Origin: Hungatella sp. UBA4396
GTDB taxonomy: Bacteria; Bacillota; Clostridia; Lachnospirales; Lachnospiraceae
Length of the DNA: 64,000 nt
Direction of reading: 5' to 3'
Assembly (NCBI GenBank): GCA_002389905.1
Contig: DGRE01000031.1
Location: 1 to 64,000 of the forward strand
Position numbers and translations under genes: made by a program. Under the pieces are notes generated by a model. That model did not search any database and was not told where the DNA came from. It saw nothing but the letters and a program-made list of their open reading frames with translations. Each line of letters begins with the position of its first letter. The first letter of the stretch is position 1. Positions 25,626-34,270 of the stretch are shown in pieces.

Positions 25626-26996
25626 ATGAACAGAAATGTGGATTTATTAAACGGACGTATTTTTACCTCTCTGACCAGTCTGGCTCTGCCTATTATGGCA
25701 ACGGCCATGGTCCAGATGGCCTACAATCTGACAGATATGGCCTGGATCGGCCTGATAGGCTCCTCCGCTGTGACTGCAGTGGGAGCAGGGGGCATGTACA
25801 TATGGCTGTCCCAGGGCGTGGTTGCCCTGGCGAAAATGGGTGGGCAGGTAAAGGTGGCCCAGGCCCTGGGAAGCCAGAAGACGGAAGAAGCGGCAGAATA
25901 CGCTTCCGGTTCTCTTCAAATGGGGATTTTATTTGCCCTGATCTATGGGGCAGTGACATTGCTGGGAGCCAAACCGCTGATTGAATTTTTTGGATTGAGG
26001 GAGACAGCCACAGTCCGGGAAGCAGAAGCTTATTTAAGAGTTACCTGCGGCTTGGTTCTGTTCCCATTTTTAAATTCCATTATCACCGGAATTATGACGG
26101 CAATGGGAGACAGCAAAACGCCTCTGCTGGCAAACCTGACAGGCCTGGTCTTGAATATGATTCTGGACCCTCTCCTGATTTTCGGCTTTGGCCCTGTTAA
26201 AGGGACAGGAGTGTTTGGGGCGGCGGCTGCCACAGTCATGGCCCAGGCTGTTGTAACCATAGTATTCTTTTTTTCCATGAAAAAAGATCAACTGCTTTTT
26301 CATAAAGTAAAGATATTTCACAAGGTTTCCAGAGGACATATGAAGGCCATCATTCAAATCGGATTTCCGGCTTCCATACAAAATCTGATTTATACCAGTA
26401 TTTCCATGGTCCTGACCCGTTTTGTGGCAGGCTTCGGCGACAAGGCTGTAGCAGTCCAGAGGGTGGGAAGCCAGATTGAATCCATTTCCTGGATGACAGC
26501 CGAGGGGTTCGGTGCTGCCATTAATTCCTTCAGCGGTCAGAATTTCGGAGCAGGGCAGATTGGAAGGGTGAAAAAAGGATATTTTACTGCGGCGGGCGTC
26601 ATACTTGTATGGGGACTCCTTTGTTCGGCCCTGTTAATGGGACTGCCGGGACCAATATTCGGATTATTCATCCATGAGGCTGATGTTATCGCCCTGGGCG
26701 TGGACTATCTGGTAATCATAGGAATTTCCCAGATGTTTATGTGTGTGGAACTGACCACTGTGGGAGCCCTGTCCGGTCTGGGGAGAACCTTGCTATGCTC
26801 GGTAATCAGCGTTGTATTTACCTCTGCCAGGATTCCTCTTGCAATGATTCTGGGCAGAACAAGCCTTGGGCTCAATGGAATATGGTGGGCTTTTACCATT
26901 TCAAGCGTCGTAAAAGGGATCTTATTTTTCCTCTGTTTTCTTTGGGTGGCAAAGGACCTTTCTAAAAAAAATCTAAAATTTCTAAATAAGACTTGA
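25626..26996 (+). CDS. MATE family efflux transporter
   Basis: This multidrug/toxin exporter of 456 residues has about twelve transmembrane helices in two related halves. MATE features include NGRIFTSLTSLALPIMATAM at the start, the YNLTDMAWIGLIGSSAVTAVG segment in helix 2, GIMTAMGDSKTPLLANLTGL near residue 155 and GFGAAINSFSGQNFGAGQ in the second half. It would use a sodium or proton gradient. Cargo cannot be inferred. It stands alone between two unrelated units. The T-rich end of the nfn terminator lies about 20 bases upstream, and I see no certain promoter. Confidence 0.9.
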   Translation: MNRNVDLLNGRIFTSLTSLALPIMATAMVQMAYNLTDMAWIGLIGSSAVTAVGAGGMYIWLSQGVVALAKMGGQVKVAQALGSQKTEEAAEYASGSLQMGILFALIYGAVTLLGAKPLIEFFGLRETATVREAEAYLRVTCGLVLFPFLNSIITGIMTAMGDSKTPLLANLTGLVLNMILDPLLIFGFGPVKGTGVFGAAAATVMAQAVVTIVFFFSMKKDQLLFHKVKIFHKVSRGHMKAIIQIGFPASIQNLIYTSISMVLTRFVAGFGDKAVAVQRVGSQIESISWMTAEGFGAAINSFSGQNFGAGQIGRVKKGYFTAAGVILVWGLLCSALLMGLPGPIFGLFIHEADVIALGVDYLVIIGISQMFMCVELTTVGALSGLGRTLLCSVISVVFTSARIPLAMILGRTSLGLNGIWWAFTISSVVKGILFFLCFLWVAKDLSKKNLKFLNKT

Positions 26997-27054
26997 ATTT
27001 TACCTCTGTTTTAAGTAACATATAAGGTAGAAAATACTCAAAAAGGAACAGACG

Positions 27055-28296
27055 ATGAAACGAAAAGTACAGATTAGTTATGAAAAAAATGCTGCTGCCT
27101 TAAAAAGGCTGGTCTGCGGTCTGCTTATAGGCGCCATGGTCTGCAGCCAACCCGTACCTGCCTGGGCGACGGCAAAAGCGGAAAAAGAGAAACAGGAAGC
27201 GCAGAAAAAGCTGAATGAGGCCAACGAAAAGGCCAAGGAAGCGGAAAGCGGAAAGAGCGCTGCCCAGAATCAGGTGTCCAAGCTGTCCTCTGATTTAACC
27301 GCTCTGTTATCGGACATGAAAGTTCTGGAGGCCGATATGGCCAGCAAGGAAGCGGACATCAAGCAGGCGGAAGTTGATTATGATGCCGCTAAGAAAGAGG
27401 AAGAAAAGCAGTACTCTTCCATGAAAAAGAGAATCCAGTACATGTACGAAAAGGGAGATACGGAATATCTGGATATTTTCCTTCACGTAAAGGACATGTC
27501 TGATCTTCTTAACAAAGCCGAGTATGTGGAAGGAATCTATTCTTACGACCGGAAAATGCTGGTGGCTTTTCAGGAGACGAAGCAGAAGGTGGCTGACTAC
27601 AAGTCTGACTTGGAAGAGGACCAGGCTGAGATGGAAGTCATGGAGCTGGAGTACAAGGACCAGCAGGGACAGCTTGAAACCCTGATCGCCACAAAGAAAA
27701 AGGAAGTGGCCAACTTTGACAGCCAGCTTGCAAAGGCCAAGCAGGATGCAGCCGTTTATGCCCAGACGGTGGCAAAGAAGAATGATGAGATCCGCAAGTC
27801 CAAGGAAGAAGAAGCCAGAAGAAAGGCTGCTGAAGAGGCGCGGAAAAAAGCCGAGGAAGAGGCCAGGAAGAAGGCATCTTCTCCATCTAAACGGTCTTCT
27901 TCTGCCAACAATACATACACCGGCCCCACTGCGGCAAAGAGCAGCGGCGGAACGGCAACAGGCCGCGCAATTGCAGACTACGGACTTCAGTTCGTGGGAA
28001 ATCCCTATGTATTCGGTGGGACAAGCCTGACCAAGGGAGCGGATTGCTCCGGATTTATCCAGTCGGTTTACCGGAATTTCGGCTATTCCATTCCCAGAAA
28101 CTCTACAGAACAGCGTTCCGCAGGGCGGGAGGTTTCCTATTCCGAAGCACAGCCGGGAGATATTATCTGCTATGCAGGCCATGTGGGAATCTATATCGGA
28201 AACGGCCAGATCGTCCACGCCAGCACTCCGGCCACGGGAATCAAAGTGGGAACGGCAACTTACCGTACCATCCTTTCAGTCAGAAGAATTGTATAA
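27055..28296 (+). CDS. secreted coiled-coil NlpC/P60 peptidoglycan hydrolase (CwlO-like)
   Basis: This exported endopeptidase of 413 residues probably cleaves peptide stems during cell growth. The signal peptide (hydrophobic residues about 20-35, cut near AWA) is followed by a long coiled coil (about 40-270) rich in Lys, Glu and Ala. A Ser-rich linker leads to a C-terminal NlpC/P60 domain with the catalytic Cys at about 331 (GADCSGF), His at about 376 (GHVGIYIG) and a further His in IVHAST. The coiled-coil arrangement resembles CwlO/PcsB proteins whose activity is controlled by FtsEX; that link is inference. A monocistronic unit ending at a terminator. Confidence 0.9.
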   Translation: MKRKVQISYEKNAAALKRLVCGLLIGAMVCSQPVPAWATAKAEKEKQEAQKKLNEANEKAKEAESGKSAAQNQVSKLSSDLTALLSDMKVLEADMASKEADIKQAEVDYDAAKKEEEKQYSSMKKRIQYMYEKGDTEYLDIFLHVKDMSDLLNKAEYVEGIYSYDRKMLVAFQETKQKVADYKSDLEEDQAEMEVMELEYKDQQGQLETLIATKKKEVANFDSQLAKAKQDAAVYAQTVAKKNDEIRKSKEEEARRKAAEEARKKAEEEARKKASSPSKRSSSANNTYTGPTAAKSSGGTATGRAIADYGLQFVGNPYVFGGTSLTKGADCSGFIQSVYRNFGYSIPRNSTEQRSAGREVSYSEAQPGDIICYAGHVGIYIGNGQIVHASTPATGIKVGTATYRTILSVRRIV

Positions 28297-28311
28297 AGCG
28301 TGTTAAAATAT

Positions 28312-28343
28312 GGAAGGCAGGAAATTTCCTGCTTTCCTTTTTG
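28312..28343 (+). terminator. terminator after the CwlO-like gene
   Basis: GGAAGGCAGGAAA pairs with TTTCCTGCTTTCC (one G-T pair) with almost no loop and is followed by TTTTT. Confidence 0.85.
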
Positions 28344-28480
28344 ACTTGGGAGCAGCCGGGAGGGGGAGGAAAAAAGACTTGCGGAATTTGGCATAATATG
28401 AGAAAATATGAAAAGGTATGATGTGATTTATTTAACAAAATACTTTTCACAATTATTACTTATTTGAAAGGAGTTTTAAC

Positions 28481-29173
28481 ATGATTTATTCACAGGAAGT
28501 AGAAGAGATGTGCGTAGTGGCACAGGGCGTTCATCACGGCGCGGCTCCAATCCCGGAAGAAGCAAAATGGGTAAAATCAAGAGAAGTTAAAGATATCTCC
28601 GGTTTAACACACGGTGTTGGCTGGTGTGCTCCCCAGCAGGGCGCATGTAAGCTGACCCTGAATGTAAAAGAAGGAATTATTCAAGAGGCGCTGGTAGAGA
28701 CAATCGGATGTTCAGGAATGACTCATTCTGCTGCTATGGCATCAGAGATTCTTCCGGGCCTGACTGTTTTAGAGGCGTTGAATACAGACCTTGTTTGTGA
28801 TGCCATCAATACGGCTATGAGAGAATTATTCTTACAGATCGCATATGGCAGAACTCAGAGTGCGTTTTCCGAAGACGGACTTCCTGTCGGTGCGGGACTG
28901 GAAGACTTGGGAAAAGGACTTCGTTCACAGGTTGGTACCATGTATGGAACTTTAAAGAAAGGTCCTCGTTACTTAGAGATGGCTGAAGGTTATGTAACCG
29001 GAATCGCATTGGATGAAGAAGGCCAGATCATTGGTTATCAGTTCGTAAGCCTTGGCAAGATGACTGACTTCATTAAGAAGGGCGATGACCCGAATACAGC
29101 TTGGGAAAAGGCAAAAGGGCAGTATGGCCGCGTTGCGGAAGCTGCTAAGATCATTGACCCAAGACATGAATAA
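28481..29173 (+). CDS. IscU/NifU-like Fe-S scaffold family protein
   Basis: This 230-residue protein resembles the IscU/NifU N-terminal fold. The three scaffold Cys positions appear to be kept: C56 (GACKLTLNV), C77 (TIGCSG) and C106 (LVCDAINTAM), with an extra Cys at 49. The C-terminal half (about 120-230) is not part of ordinary IscU and has KGPRYLEMAEGYVTGIALDE. No cysteine desulfurase or other isc/suf gene is adjacent. It is always best read with the next gene, a GGGtGRT protein, 74 bases downstream. The role is unknown: it may carry a cluster for its partner or be a divergent homologue. Confidence 0.72.
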   Translation: MIYSQEVEEMCVVAQGVHHGAAPIPEEAKWVKSREVKDISGLTHGVGWCAPQQGACKLTLNVKEGIIQEALVETIGCSGMTHSAAMASEILPGLTVLEALNTDLVCDAINTAMRELFLQIAYGRTQSAFSEDGLPVGAGLEDLGKGLRSQVGTMYGTLKKGPRYLEMAEGYVTGIALDEEGQIIGYQFVSLGKMTDFIKKGDDPNTAWEKAKGQYGRVAEAAKIIDPRHE

Positions 29174-29247
29174 TCGGGTGAGAAGCGTTTGTTGAAATCC
29201 GGTTCTCAAAGTGAAGACATTTGGCCAATAATAAGGAGGACAAGATA

Positions 29248-30258
29248 ATGGCATTATTTGAATCATATGAGAGAAGAATTGACAAAATCAATTCTGTATT
29301 AAATAGCTACGGTATTGCTTCTATCGAAGAAGCTGAAAAAATTACAAAAGATGCAGGTCTGGATGTGTACGAGCAGGTTAAAAAGATCCAGCCTATCTGC
29401 TTTGAAAATGCTTGCTGGGCTTACATTGCAGGTGCTGCCATTGCAATCAAAAAGGATTGCAGAAAAGCAGCAGATGCAGCGGCAGCCATCGGTGAGGGCC
29501 TTCAGGCTTTCTGTATTCCAGGTTCTGTTGCCGACCAGCGTAAGGTAGGCTTGGGACATGGAAACTTAGGAAAGATGCTTTTGGAAGAAGAGACAGAATG
29601 TTTCTGTTTCCTGGCAGGACATGAGTCCTTTGCAGCAGCAGAGGGTGCTATCGGTATTGCCGAGAAGGCAAACAAGGTTCGCCAGAATCCTTTAAGAGTT
29701 ATCTTAAACGGTTTAGGAAAGGATGCAGCTCAGATCATTTCCAGAATCAACGGATTTACATATGTGGAAACAGAGATGGATTATTATACCGGCGAAGTAA
29801 AAGAGCTTTGGAGAAAATCCTATTCACAGGGCTTAAGAGCAAAGGTTAACTGCTATGGAGCCAATGACGTAACAGAAGGCGTTGCTATTATGGCTAAGGA
29901 AGGCGTTGACGTTTCCATTACAGGAAACTCCACCAACCCAACCAGATTCCAGCACCCGGTAGCAGGAACCTATAAGAAGGAATGTATGGAAAACGGAAAG
30001 AAGTATTTTTCCGTGGCTTCCGGCGGCGGTACAGGACGTACCCTTCACCCAGATAACATGGCTGCAGGCCCTGCTTCCTACGGTATGACAGATACCATGG
30101 GACGTATGCACTCTGATGCACAGTTTGCAGGTTCTTCTTCTGTTCCGGCTCATGTGGAAATGATGGGTCTGATCGGCATGGGTAACAATCCTATGGTTGG
30201 CGCCACTGTTGCTGTTGCTGTAAGTATTGAAGAATGTGCTACAGCAGGCAAGTTTTAA
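29248..30258 (+). CDS. GGGtGRT family protein
   Basis: This 336-residue protein carries the motif that names its family (PF14057 by memory): SGGGTGRTLHPDNMAAGPAS near residues 265-284. Other notable segments are IQPICFENACWAYIAGAAIA near residue 45, CIPGSVADQRKVGLGHGNLG and MDYYTGEVKELWR. It has several conserved-looking Cys but no recognised catalytic motif. The start at 29248 follows AAGGAGG. The family function is unknown; pairing with an IscU-like gene recurs in clostridia. A strong terminator follows, so the pair is a two-gene operon. Confidence 0.85.
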   Translation: MALFESYERRIDKINSVLNSYGIASIEEAEKITKDAGLDVYEQVKKIQPICFENACWAYIAGAAIAIKKDCRKAADAAAAIGEGLQAFCIPGSVADQRKVGLGHGNLGKMLLEEETECFCFLAGHESFAAAEGAIGIAEKANKVRQNPLRVILNGLGKDAAQIISRINGFTYVETEMDYYTGEVKELWRKSYSQGLRAKVNCYGANDVTEGVAIMAKEGVDVSITGNSTNPTRFQHPVAGTYKKECMENGKKYFSVASGGGTGRTLHPDNMAAGPASYGMTDTMGRMHSDAQFAGSSSVPAHVEMMGLIGMGNNPMVGATVAVAVSIEECATAGKF

Positions 30259-30283
30259 AAAGCCTTATTAAATATAGAATTTT

Positions 30284-30325
30284 ACACCCCGTATCGCTTT
30301 TATGGATGATACGGGGTGTTTTTTG
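30284..30325 (+). terminator. terminator after the GGGtGRT gene
   Basis: ACACCCCGTATC (30284-30295) pairs perfectly with GATACGGGGTGT (30308-30319), followed by TTTTT. Confidence 0.92.
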
Positions 30326-30361
30326 ATAAAGTTTTCTTAAATTTAGTTCAGATTTTTGTAT

Positions 30362-30388
30362 AAAATGTCAATTTTATTGACATTTTTT
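30362..30388 (+). promoter_or_regulatory. dyad upstream of the chemoreceptor gene
   Basis: AAAATGTCAAT-TTT-ATTGACATTTT (30362-30386) has perfect 11-bp arms and ends in T. It may be a second weak terminator or an operator. The rest of 30259-30540 holds small hairpins (CTCCTG/CAGGAG near 30454-30482) with no recognised riboswitch. Confidence 0.55.
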
Positions 30389-30540
30389 GGGGGGAATGGT
30401 ATCATTGAACGATCTTAATGCTAAAAAGATAAAATAATTTAAATTTTCACCAGACAATTCTCCTGGTTGAAATCATCAGGAGACGCAGAGAATACGTCTG
30501 TGTAACAAGAATTATGACTACAAAAGCGGAGGAAAAGAGT

Positions 30541-32676
30541 ATGAACATTAAGAGACTAGTTAAGAAACTAGTTAAGAAACCAGTAATGCCCAAAAAGAAA
30601 GAAAGCAGGCTGAAAAAGAGACATTCCGGTTCGAAATCCATTAAAAAGAGACTTTTAACCAGCGTGATCTGCTTGTCAGCAGCCATTACTGTTCTTTGCG
30701 GTACTGCCAGTGCTGTCATTTCATACCGGGAAGCTTTAAACAACATGAACGTCCGGTTGAGTGAGAATGCAGCTGCTTACTGTTCTTCTGTTCAAAATGC
30801 TATTGAATTATACAGAGGCCGGATATATTCTGTTTCCCAGGACCCCATAATCACAGATAGTACAATTTCCAAAGAAACGCGCAGACAGATGCTCACTCTC
30901 CTGGCTCAGAAAAACGGTTTTATTAGTCTGGACATTGCGGATGTTTCCGGACAGTCCACCAGCGGAGAAGATGTGAGCCAGAGAGATTATTTTCAGAAGG
31001 CAATGTCAGGAGTTGTTTACATAAGTTCCACTATGGCCAGTTCCTCTCTCAACAAGGTAGTTTTGACAGTTTCTGCACCTGTTACCAGAAGCGGGGAAAG
31101 TGAGGTGATTTATGCCACTCTGGATGCTGAGACATTTAGTAAAATGATTGATGCCGTATCAGTGGGAAAATCCGGTTATGGATTCATCACAGATAAGGAG
31201 GGAAAGTATATTGCTCATAAAGACCGTACTCTTGTATTGGATCAGGTAAACTACATTGAGAAGGCCAAGGAGAATTCCTCCTATTCCAGTCTGTCCGCCA
31301 TGGTTCAGGGCATGATCTCCGGCCGTCCTGGTACGGCGGAGATCCGTGTTAACGGCGTGAAGCAGGTGGCCAGCTATATGCCTATTCCAAATACTGATGG
31401 CTGGGCCATTGGAGTTACGGCAAGGACAACTGAGATGCTGGGCGGATTTTATATTTCCATTGCCATCACCGTTGTAATGATTCTTTGCTTTATCGGACTT
31501 TCCATTGCCATTGCTGTCCGGATTTCCAAACCCATTGTAGACCCGATTGTATCTTTGGTGGGCAGAATTGAAGCTTTGGCAGAAGGTGATCTGCATACTG
31601 AGGTTCCCGAAGTCAGAACGGATGATGAGATTGGAAAGCTGTCCAGATCCTTTACCACAACTGTAAACTTTTTGAAAACCACCATTGAGGAAATTTCCTA
31701 CATTTTGTCCAATTTAGAGCAAGGAAATTGTATGGTGGAAACGAGACAAGAGTATTCCGGAGATTTTATTGCCGTTAAAAATTCCTTAAATCAGATTGTG
31801 AATAATTTAAATTCCGTATTTGGAGTGATCAAGGACGCTTCCAATCAGGTTGCTTCCGGTTCTGATCAGATTTCCAGCGCTTCCCAATCCCTTGCCTCCG
31901 GTGCTGCAGAGCAGGCATCCACAGTGGAACAGCTCAATGCTTCCATCACCGAGGTGGCCCGTCAGGCGGGAGAAAATGCGGACAATGTCCGCAAGGCTAC
32001 GGGCTATGTTTCTCAGGTTGACGAAGGAATTGCAAAGAGCAACCAACGGATGAATGACTTGAATTCAGCTATGGGAGATATAGCCGCTGCTTCCAAAAGA
32101 ATTACTTCTATCACCAAGGTCATTGAAGACATTGCTTTCCAGACCAATATTCTGGCTTTAAATGCGGCTATCGAGGCTGCACGGGCCGGAGAAGCAGGGA
32201 AGGGGTTTGCGGTTGTTTCCGATGAAGTGCGTAATCTTGCGGCTAAGTCTTCTGAGGCAGCCAAAGAAACGGCTGAACTGATTCAGCATTCTTCTGAAAT
32301 GGTGCTGAGGGGAGAGAACATTGCCAGAGAAACTGCCCGGATACTTGGAAATATAGCGGAAGAGGCCAGATTGGCAGATCAGACCATACAAAAGATTGAA
32401 GTGGCTTCCACAGATCAGGCTCAGGCCATCGAGCAGATCAATCAGGGTCTGTTCCAGGTATCAGCCGTTGTGCAGACCAATGCGGCTACTGCAGAGGAAA
32501 GCTCTGCCTCCAGCCAGGAACTGGCTGCACAGGCCCAGGCATTGCAGCAGGAAGTAAATAAGTTTAAGCTGAAGGAAGAGAATGCTTTGCCTGTATGGGA
32601 AGATCGGTTTGAACCGGATGCTTCGGAGGAGGCATTTGATTCTGAGGAGAGTTCCTGGGGTTCAGGGAAGTATTAA
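30541..32676 (+). CDS. methyl-accepting chemotaxis protein (dCache sensor)
   Basis: This membrane chemoreceptor signals to CheA/CheW. The 711-residue protein has a basic N-terminus, a first transmembrane segment (about 45-65), an extracellular dCache-like domain (about 75-295) containing SQRDYFQKAMSGVVYISS, a second transmembrane segment (about 300-325), a HAMP domain with PIVDPIVSLVGRIEALAEGD, and a signalling domain whose tip reads IAFQTNILALNAAIEAARAG. No CheR-binding pentapeptide is visible at the end. I start at the ATG at 30541, behind GCGGAGGAAAAG; an in-frame ATG at 30514 would add nine residues. The ligand is unknown. Confidence 0.93.
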   Translation: MNIKRLVKKLVKKPVMPKKKESRLKKRHSGSKSIKKRLLTSVICLSAAITVLCGTASAVISYREALNNMNVRLSENAAAYCSSVQNAIELYRGRIYSVSQDPIITDSTISKETRRQMLTLLAQKNGFISLDIADVSGQSTSGEDVSQRDYFQKAMSGVVYISSTMASSSLNKVVLTVSAPVTRSGESEVIYATLDAETFSKMIDAVSVGKSGYGFITDKEGKYIAHKDRTLVLDQVNYIEKAKENSSYSSLSAMVQGMISGRPGTAEIRVNGVKQVASYMPIPNTDGWAIGVTARTTEMLGGFYISIAITVVMILCFIGLSIAIAVRISKPIVDPIVSLVGRIEALAEGDLHTEVPEVRTDDEIGKLSRSFTTTVNFLKTTIEEISYILSNLEQGNCMVETRQEYSGDFIAVKNSLNQIVNNLNSVFGVIKDASNQVASGSDQISSASQSLASGAAEQASTVEQLNASITEVARQAGENADNVRKATGYVSQVDEGIAKSNQRMNDLNSAMGDIAAASKRITSITKVIEDIAFQTNILALNAAIEAARAGEAGKGFAVVSDEVRNLAAKSSEAAKETAELIQHSSEMVLRGENIARETARILGNIAEEARLADQTIQKIEVASTDQAQAIEQINQGLFQVSAVVQTNAATAEESSASSQELAAQAQALQQEVNKFKLKEENALPVWEDRFEPDASEEAFDSEESSWGSGKY

Positions 32677-32699
32677 GGTTTTTATTGACATGACAAGCC

Positions 32700-32746
32700 A
32701 AAAGCCAGTTGGAGGAAATTCATTTCCTTTAACTGGCTTTTTTGCA
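32700..32746 (+). terminator. terminator after the chemoreceptor gene
   Basis: AAAGCCAGTT plus GAGGAAA pair with TTTCCTTT plus AACTGGCTTT around a short loop, followed by TTTT. Confidence 0.88.
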
Positions 32747-32810
32747 TGTATGTTGGTATGGGACACCTTTGTGTTGATATGAGTACTGCAGAATGTCCGG
32801 GCAGGATTGA

Positions 32811-33269
32811 TCAAAGAGGGGGAATAATGGAGGAGGTTTCTATATTATCAAGCATTTTGCTTAAAGTTGACTTGAAACTGTCAAGCTCCTGCTGAGAGAG
32901 GCCGTCAAGCGCGTCTGACTTAAAGTGTTCAGCGATTTCTAACATCTCAGTCTCAATTTTTTGTCCTTCATTTGTGAGCATCAATAATTTTGTTCTTTTG
33001 TCATTCTGGTTGTTTTCCCTATGAATCCATCCAAGTGCTTCCATCTTTTCAACTAATCGGACAACACTGGGTTCCTTGAGTGACATCTTATCAGCCAACT
33101 GCTTTTGTGTAATCATGTTATTATTCTTTATATAATATAATGCAATCCACTGGGATCTTGTAATATTATGATAATTTAATCTTTTTTCAAAATGATCGGA
33201 TAATTTCTTTGCGCTTCTGCAGGTAATAAAAGCAATACAGTCATCTAAATCAAACATAATAATCACCAT
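32811..33269 (-). CDS. MarR family transcriptional regulator
   Basis: This winged-helix repressor of 152 residues has helices around NITRSQWIALYYIKNNNMIT, the recognition region KQLADKMSLKEPSVVRLVEK and the wing NDKRTKLLMLTNEGQ. Two Cys lie in the first helix (near residues 11 and 17 of the long form). OhrR, the peroxide-sensing MarR protein, has its reactive Cys in this helix, but by my alignment the register differs by two residues. An alternative ATG at 33257 (GGTGAT upstream) is possible. It ends the osmC-dld-lplA strand and has its own -10 with a palindrome at the -35, suggesting autoregulation. Confidence 0.85.
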   Translation of the reverse strand: MVIIMFDLDDCIAFITCRSAKKLSDHFEKRLNYHNITRSQWIALYYIKNNNMITQKQLADKMSLKEPSVVRLVEKMEALGWIHRENNQNDKRTKLLMLTNEGQKIETEMLEIAEHFKSDALDGLSQQELDSFKSTLSKMLDNIETSSIIPPL

Positions 33270-33287
33270 CTAATTCCTTTTTATTTA

Positions 33288-33328
33288 TATCCATTATATT
33301 AACATAAAAGGTTTCAGTATACTATACT
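33288..33328 (-). promoter_or_regulatory. candidate marR promoter with palindromic operator
   Basis: On the minus strand a TATAAT -10 lies in the AT-rich stretch before marR. Around the expected -35, AGTAT-ACT-ATACT (33316-33328) is a dyad containing the perfect palindrome AGTATACT. It is a plausible MarR self-operator. Confidence 0.5.
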
Positions 33329-33349
33329 TTTTTAGATGGTAAGACAAAA

Positions 33350-34270
33350 TTATGATAATTTCAGGTCTTTAAAAATATACAGGTCCAGGCATTCCCATAT
33401 GGCTGGTTCATTAAAATGCTTTCCTTTTAGATTATTTTCACATGGTTTGAAATCGTAAAGCTGCAGGCTGTCTGTACTGATTTGGACATCTTTAATGATT
33501 CCATCCGATATTGAGATATGCACAGACACATTTCCCAAAGAATATCTGCGGTCCAATACAATATCAAAATTGGGTGATTGGCCATACATCCAATCATAAG
33601 ATGCGAGAAGCGGCTCCAAGGGTGCATCAAAATTTGTTTTATTGATATATTCTATATTTTTACAATCAAAGGTTTCTGTAAATGCTTCAATTACTTTTTC
33701 CGTCGTTACCTTTTTATTGATTTCTGATAAGTTTATGACTCTGCTTTTAACAGACTCAATTCCTTTTGATTGTAATTTTAACGTTGAGGGGGTCAGAGCT
33801 TTCCCTAACCGGCTGAAATCCACATGAACTAAGATTGTGCCGTGATACATGTAATTATCGCCATCTGTATAATAAGCATGCCCGGAAAACTTCTGGTTTT
33901 TATACAGCAAATCATTTCTGCCGCTGAATTCGCAATCAATGCCAAGCTTTTGCATTGCAGCCTGGATGAAATCTATGAACCGGGAATGACTTGCCGTGGC
34001 CTCTTTGGTAATGAAAGTAAAATTGACATTTCCCTTATCATGGTATACGGCTCCGCCTCCGGAAAACCTGCGGACCGCCTTTATATTGTGTTCCTTAAGA
34101 TATGGGAGATCACATTCCGCGTACAGATTCTGGTTTCTTCCTATAATGACAGAAGCGTCATTTTGCCACAAAAATAAGTGGATATCTTCATCGGAATCCA
34201 GAAACAACTGGTGTTCCGCAGCGATGTTAAAATATGGATCAAATTCTTTCGAAATTATTATTATTTTCAT
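33350..34270 (-). CDS. lplA: lipoate-protein ligase A family enzyme
   Basis: This enzyme attaches lipoate to a lipoyl-domain lysine through lipoyl-AMP. The 306-residue protein has the LplA features: FNIAAEHQLF near residue 14, FLWQNDASVIIGRNQNLYAE, the lipoate-binding loop VRRFSGGGAVYHDKGNVNFT near 66-85 and a C-terminal accessory domain (about 245-306) with GNVSVHISISDGIIKDVQIS. Its start codon shares a base with the end of the lipoyl-domain dehydrogenase gene (34270), so the two are coupled and the dehydrogenase is its obvious target. No E2 subunit or glycine cleavage H protein gene is nearby. Confidence 0.9.
   Translation of the reverse strand: MKIIIISKEFDPYFNIAAEHQLFLDSDEDIHLFLWQNDASVIIGRNQNLYAECDLPYLKEHNIKAVRRFSGGGAVYHDKGNVNFTFITKEATASHSRFIDFIQAAMQKLGIDCEFSGRNDLLYKNQKFSGHAYYTDGDNYMYHGTILVHVDFSRLGKALTPSTLKLQSKGIESVKSRVINLSEINKKVTTEKVIEAFTETFDCKNIEYINKTNFDAPLEPLLASYDWMYGQSPNFDIVLDRRYSLGNVSVHISISDGIIKDVQISTDSLQLYDFKPCENNLKGKHFNEPAIWECLDLYIFKDLKLS

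Noticed and set aside
27307..28218. Long minus-strand open frame of 303 codons opposite the CwlO-like gene
   Set aside because: It is antisense to a coiled-coil gene rich in Lys and Glu codons, which removes stops on the other strand; it has no domain and no ribosome site.
30430..30540. Leader of the chemoreceptor gene resembling part of a c-di-GMP riboswitch (GAAA followed by GAGACGCAGAG)
   Set aside because: The conserved GGGCAAACC portion and the paired second domain are missing; the similarity is too short.
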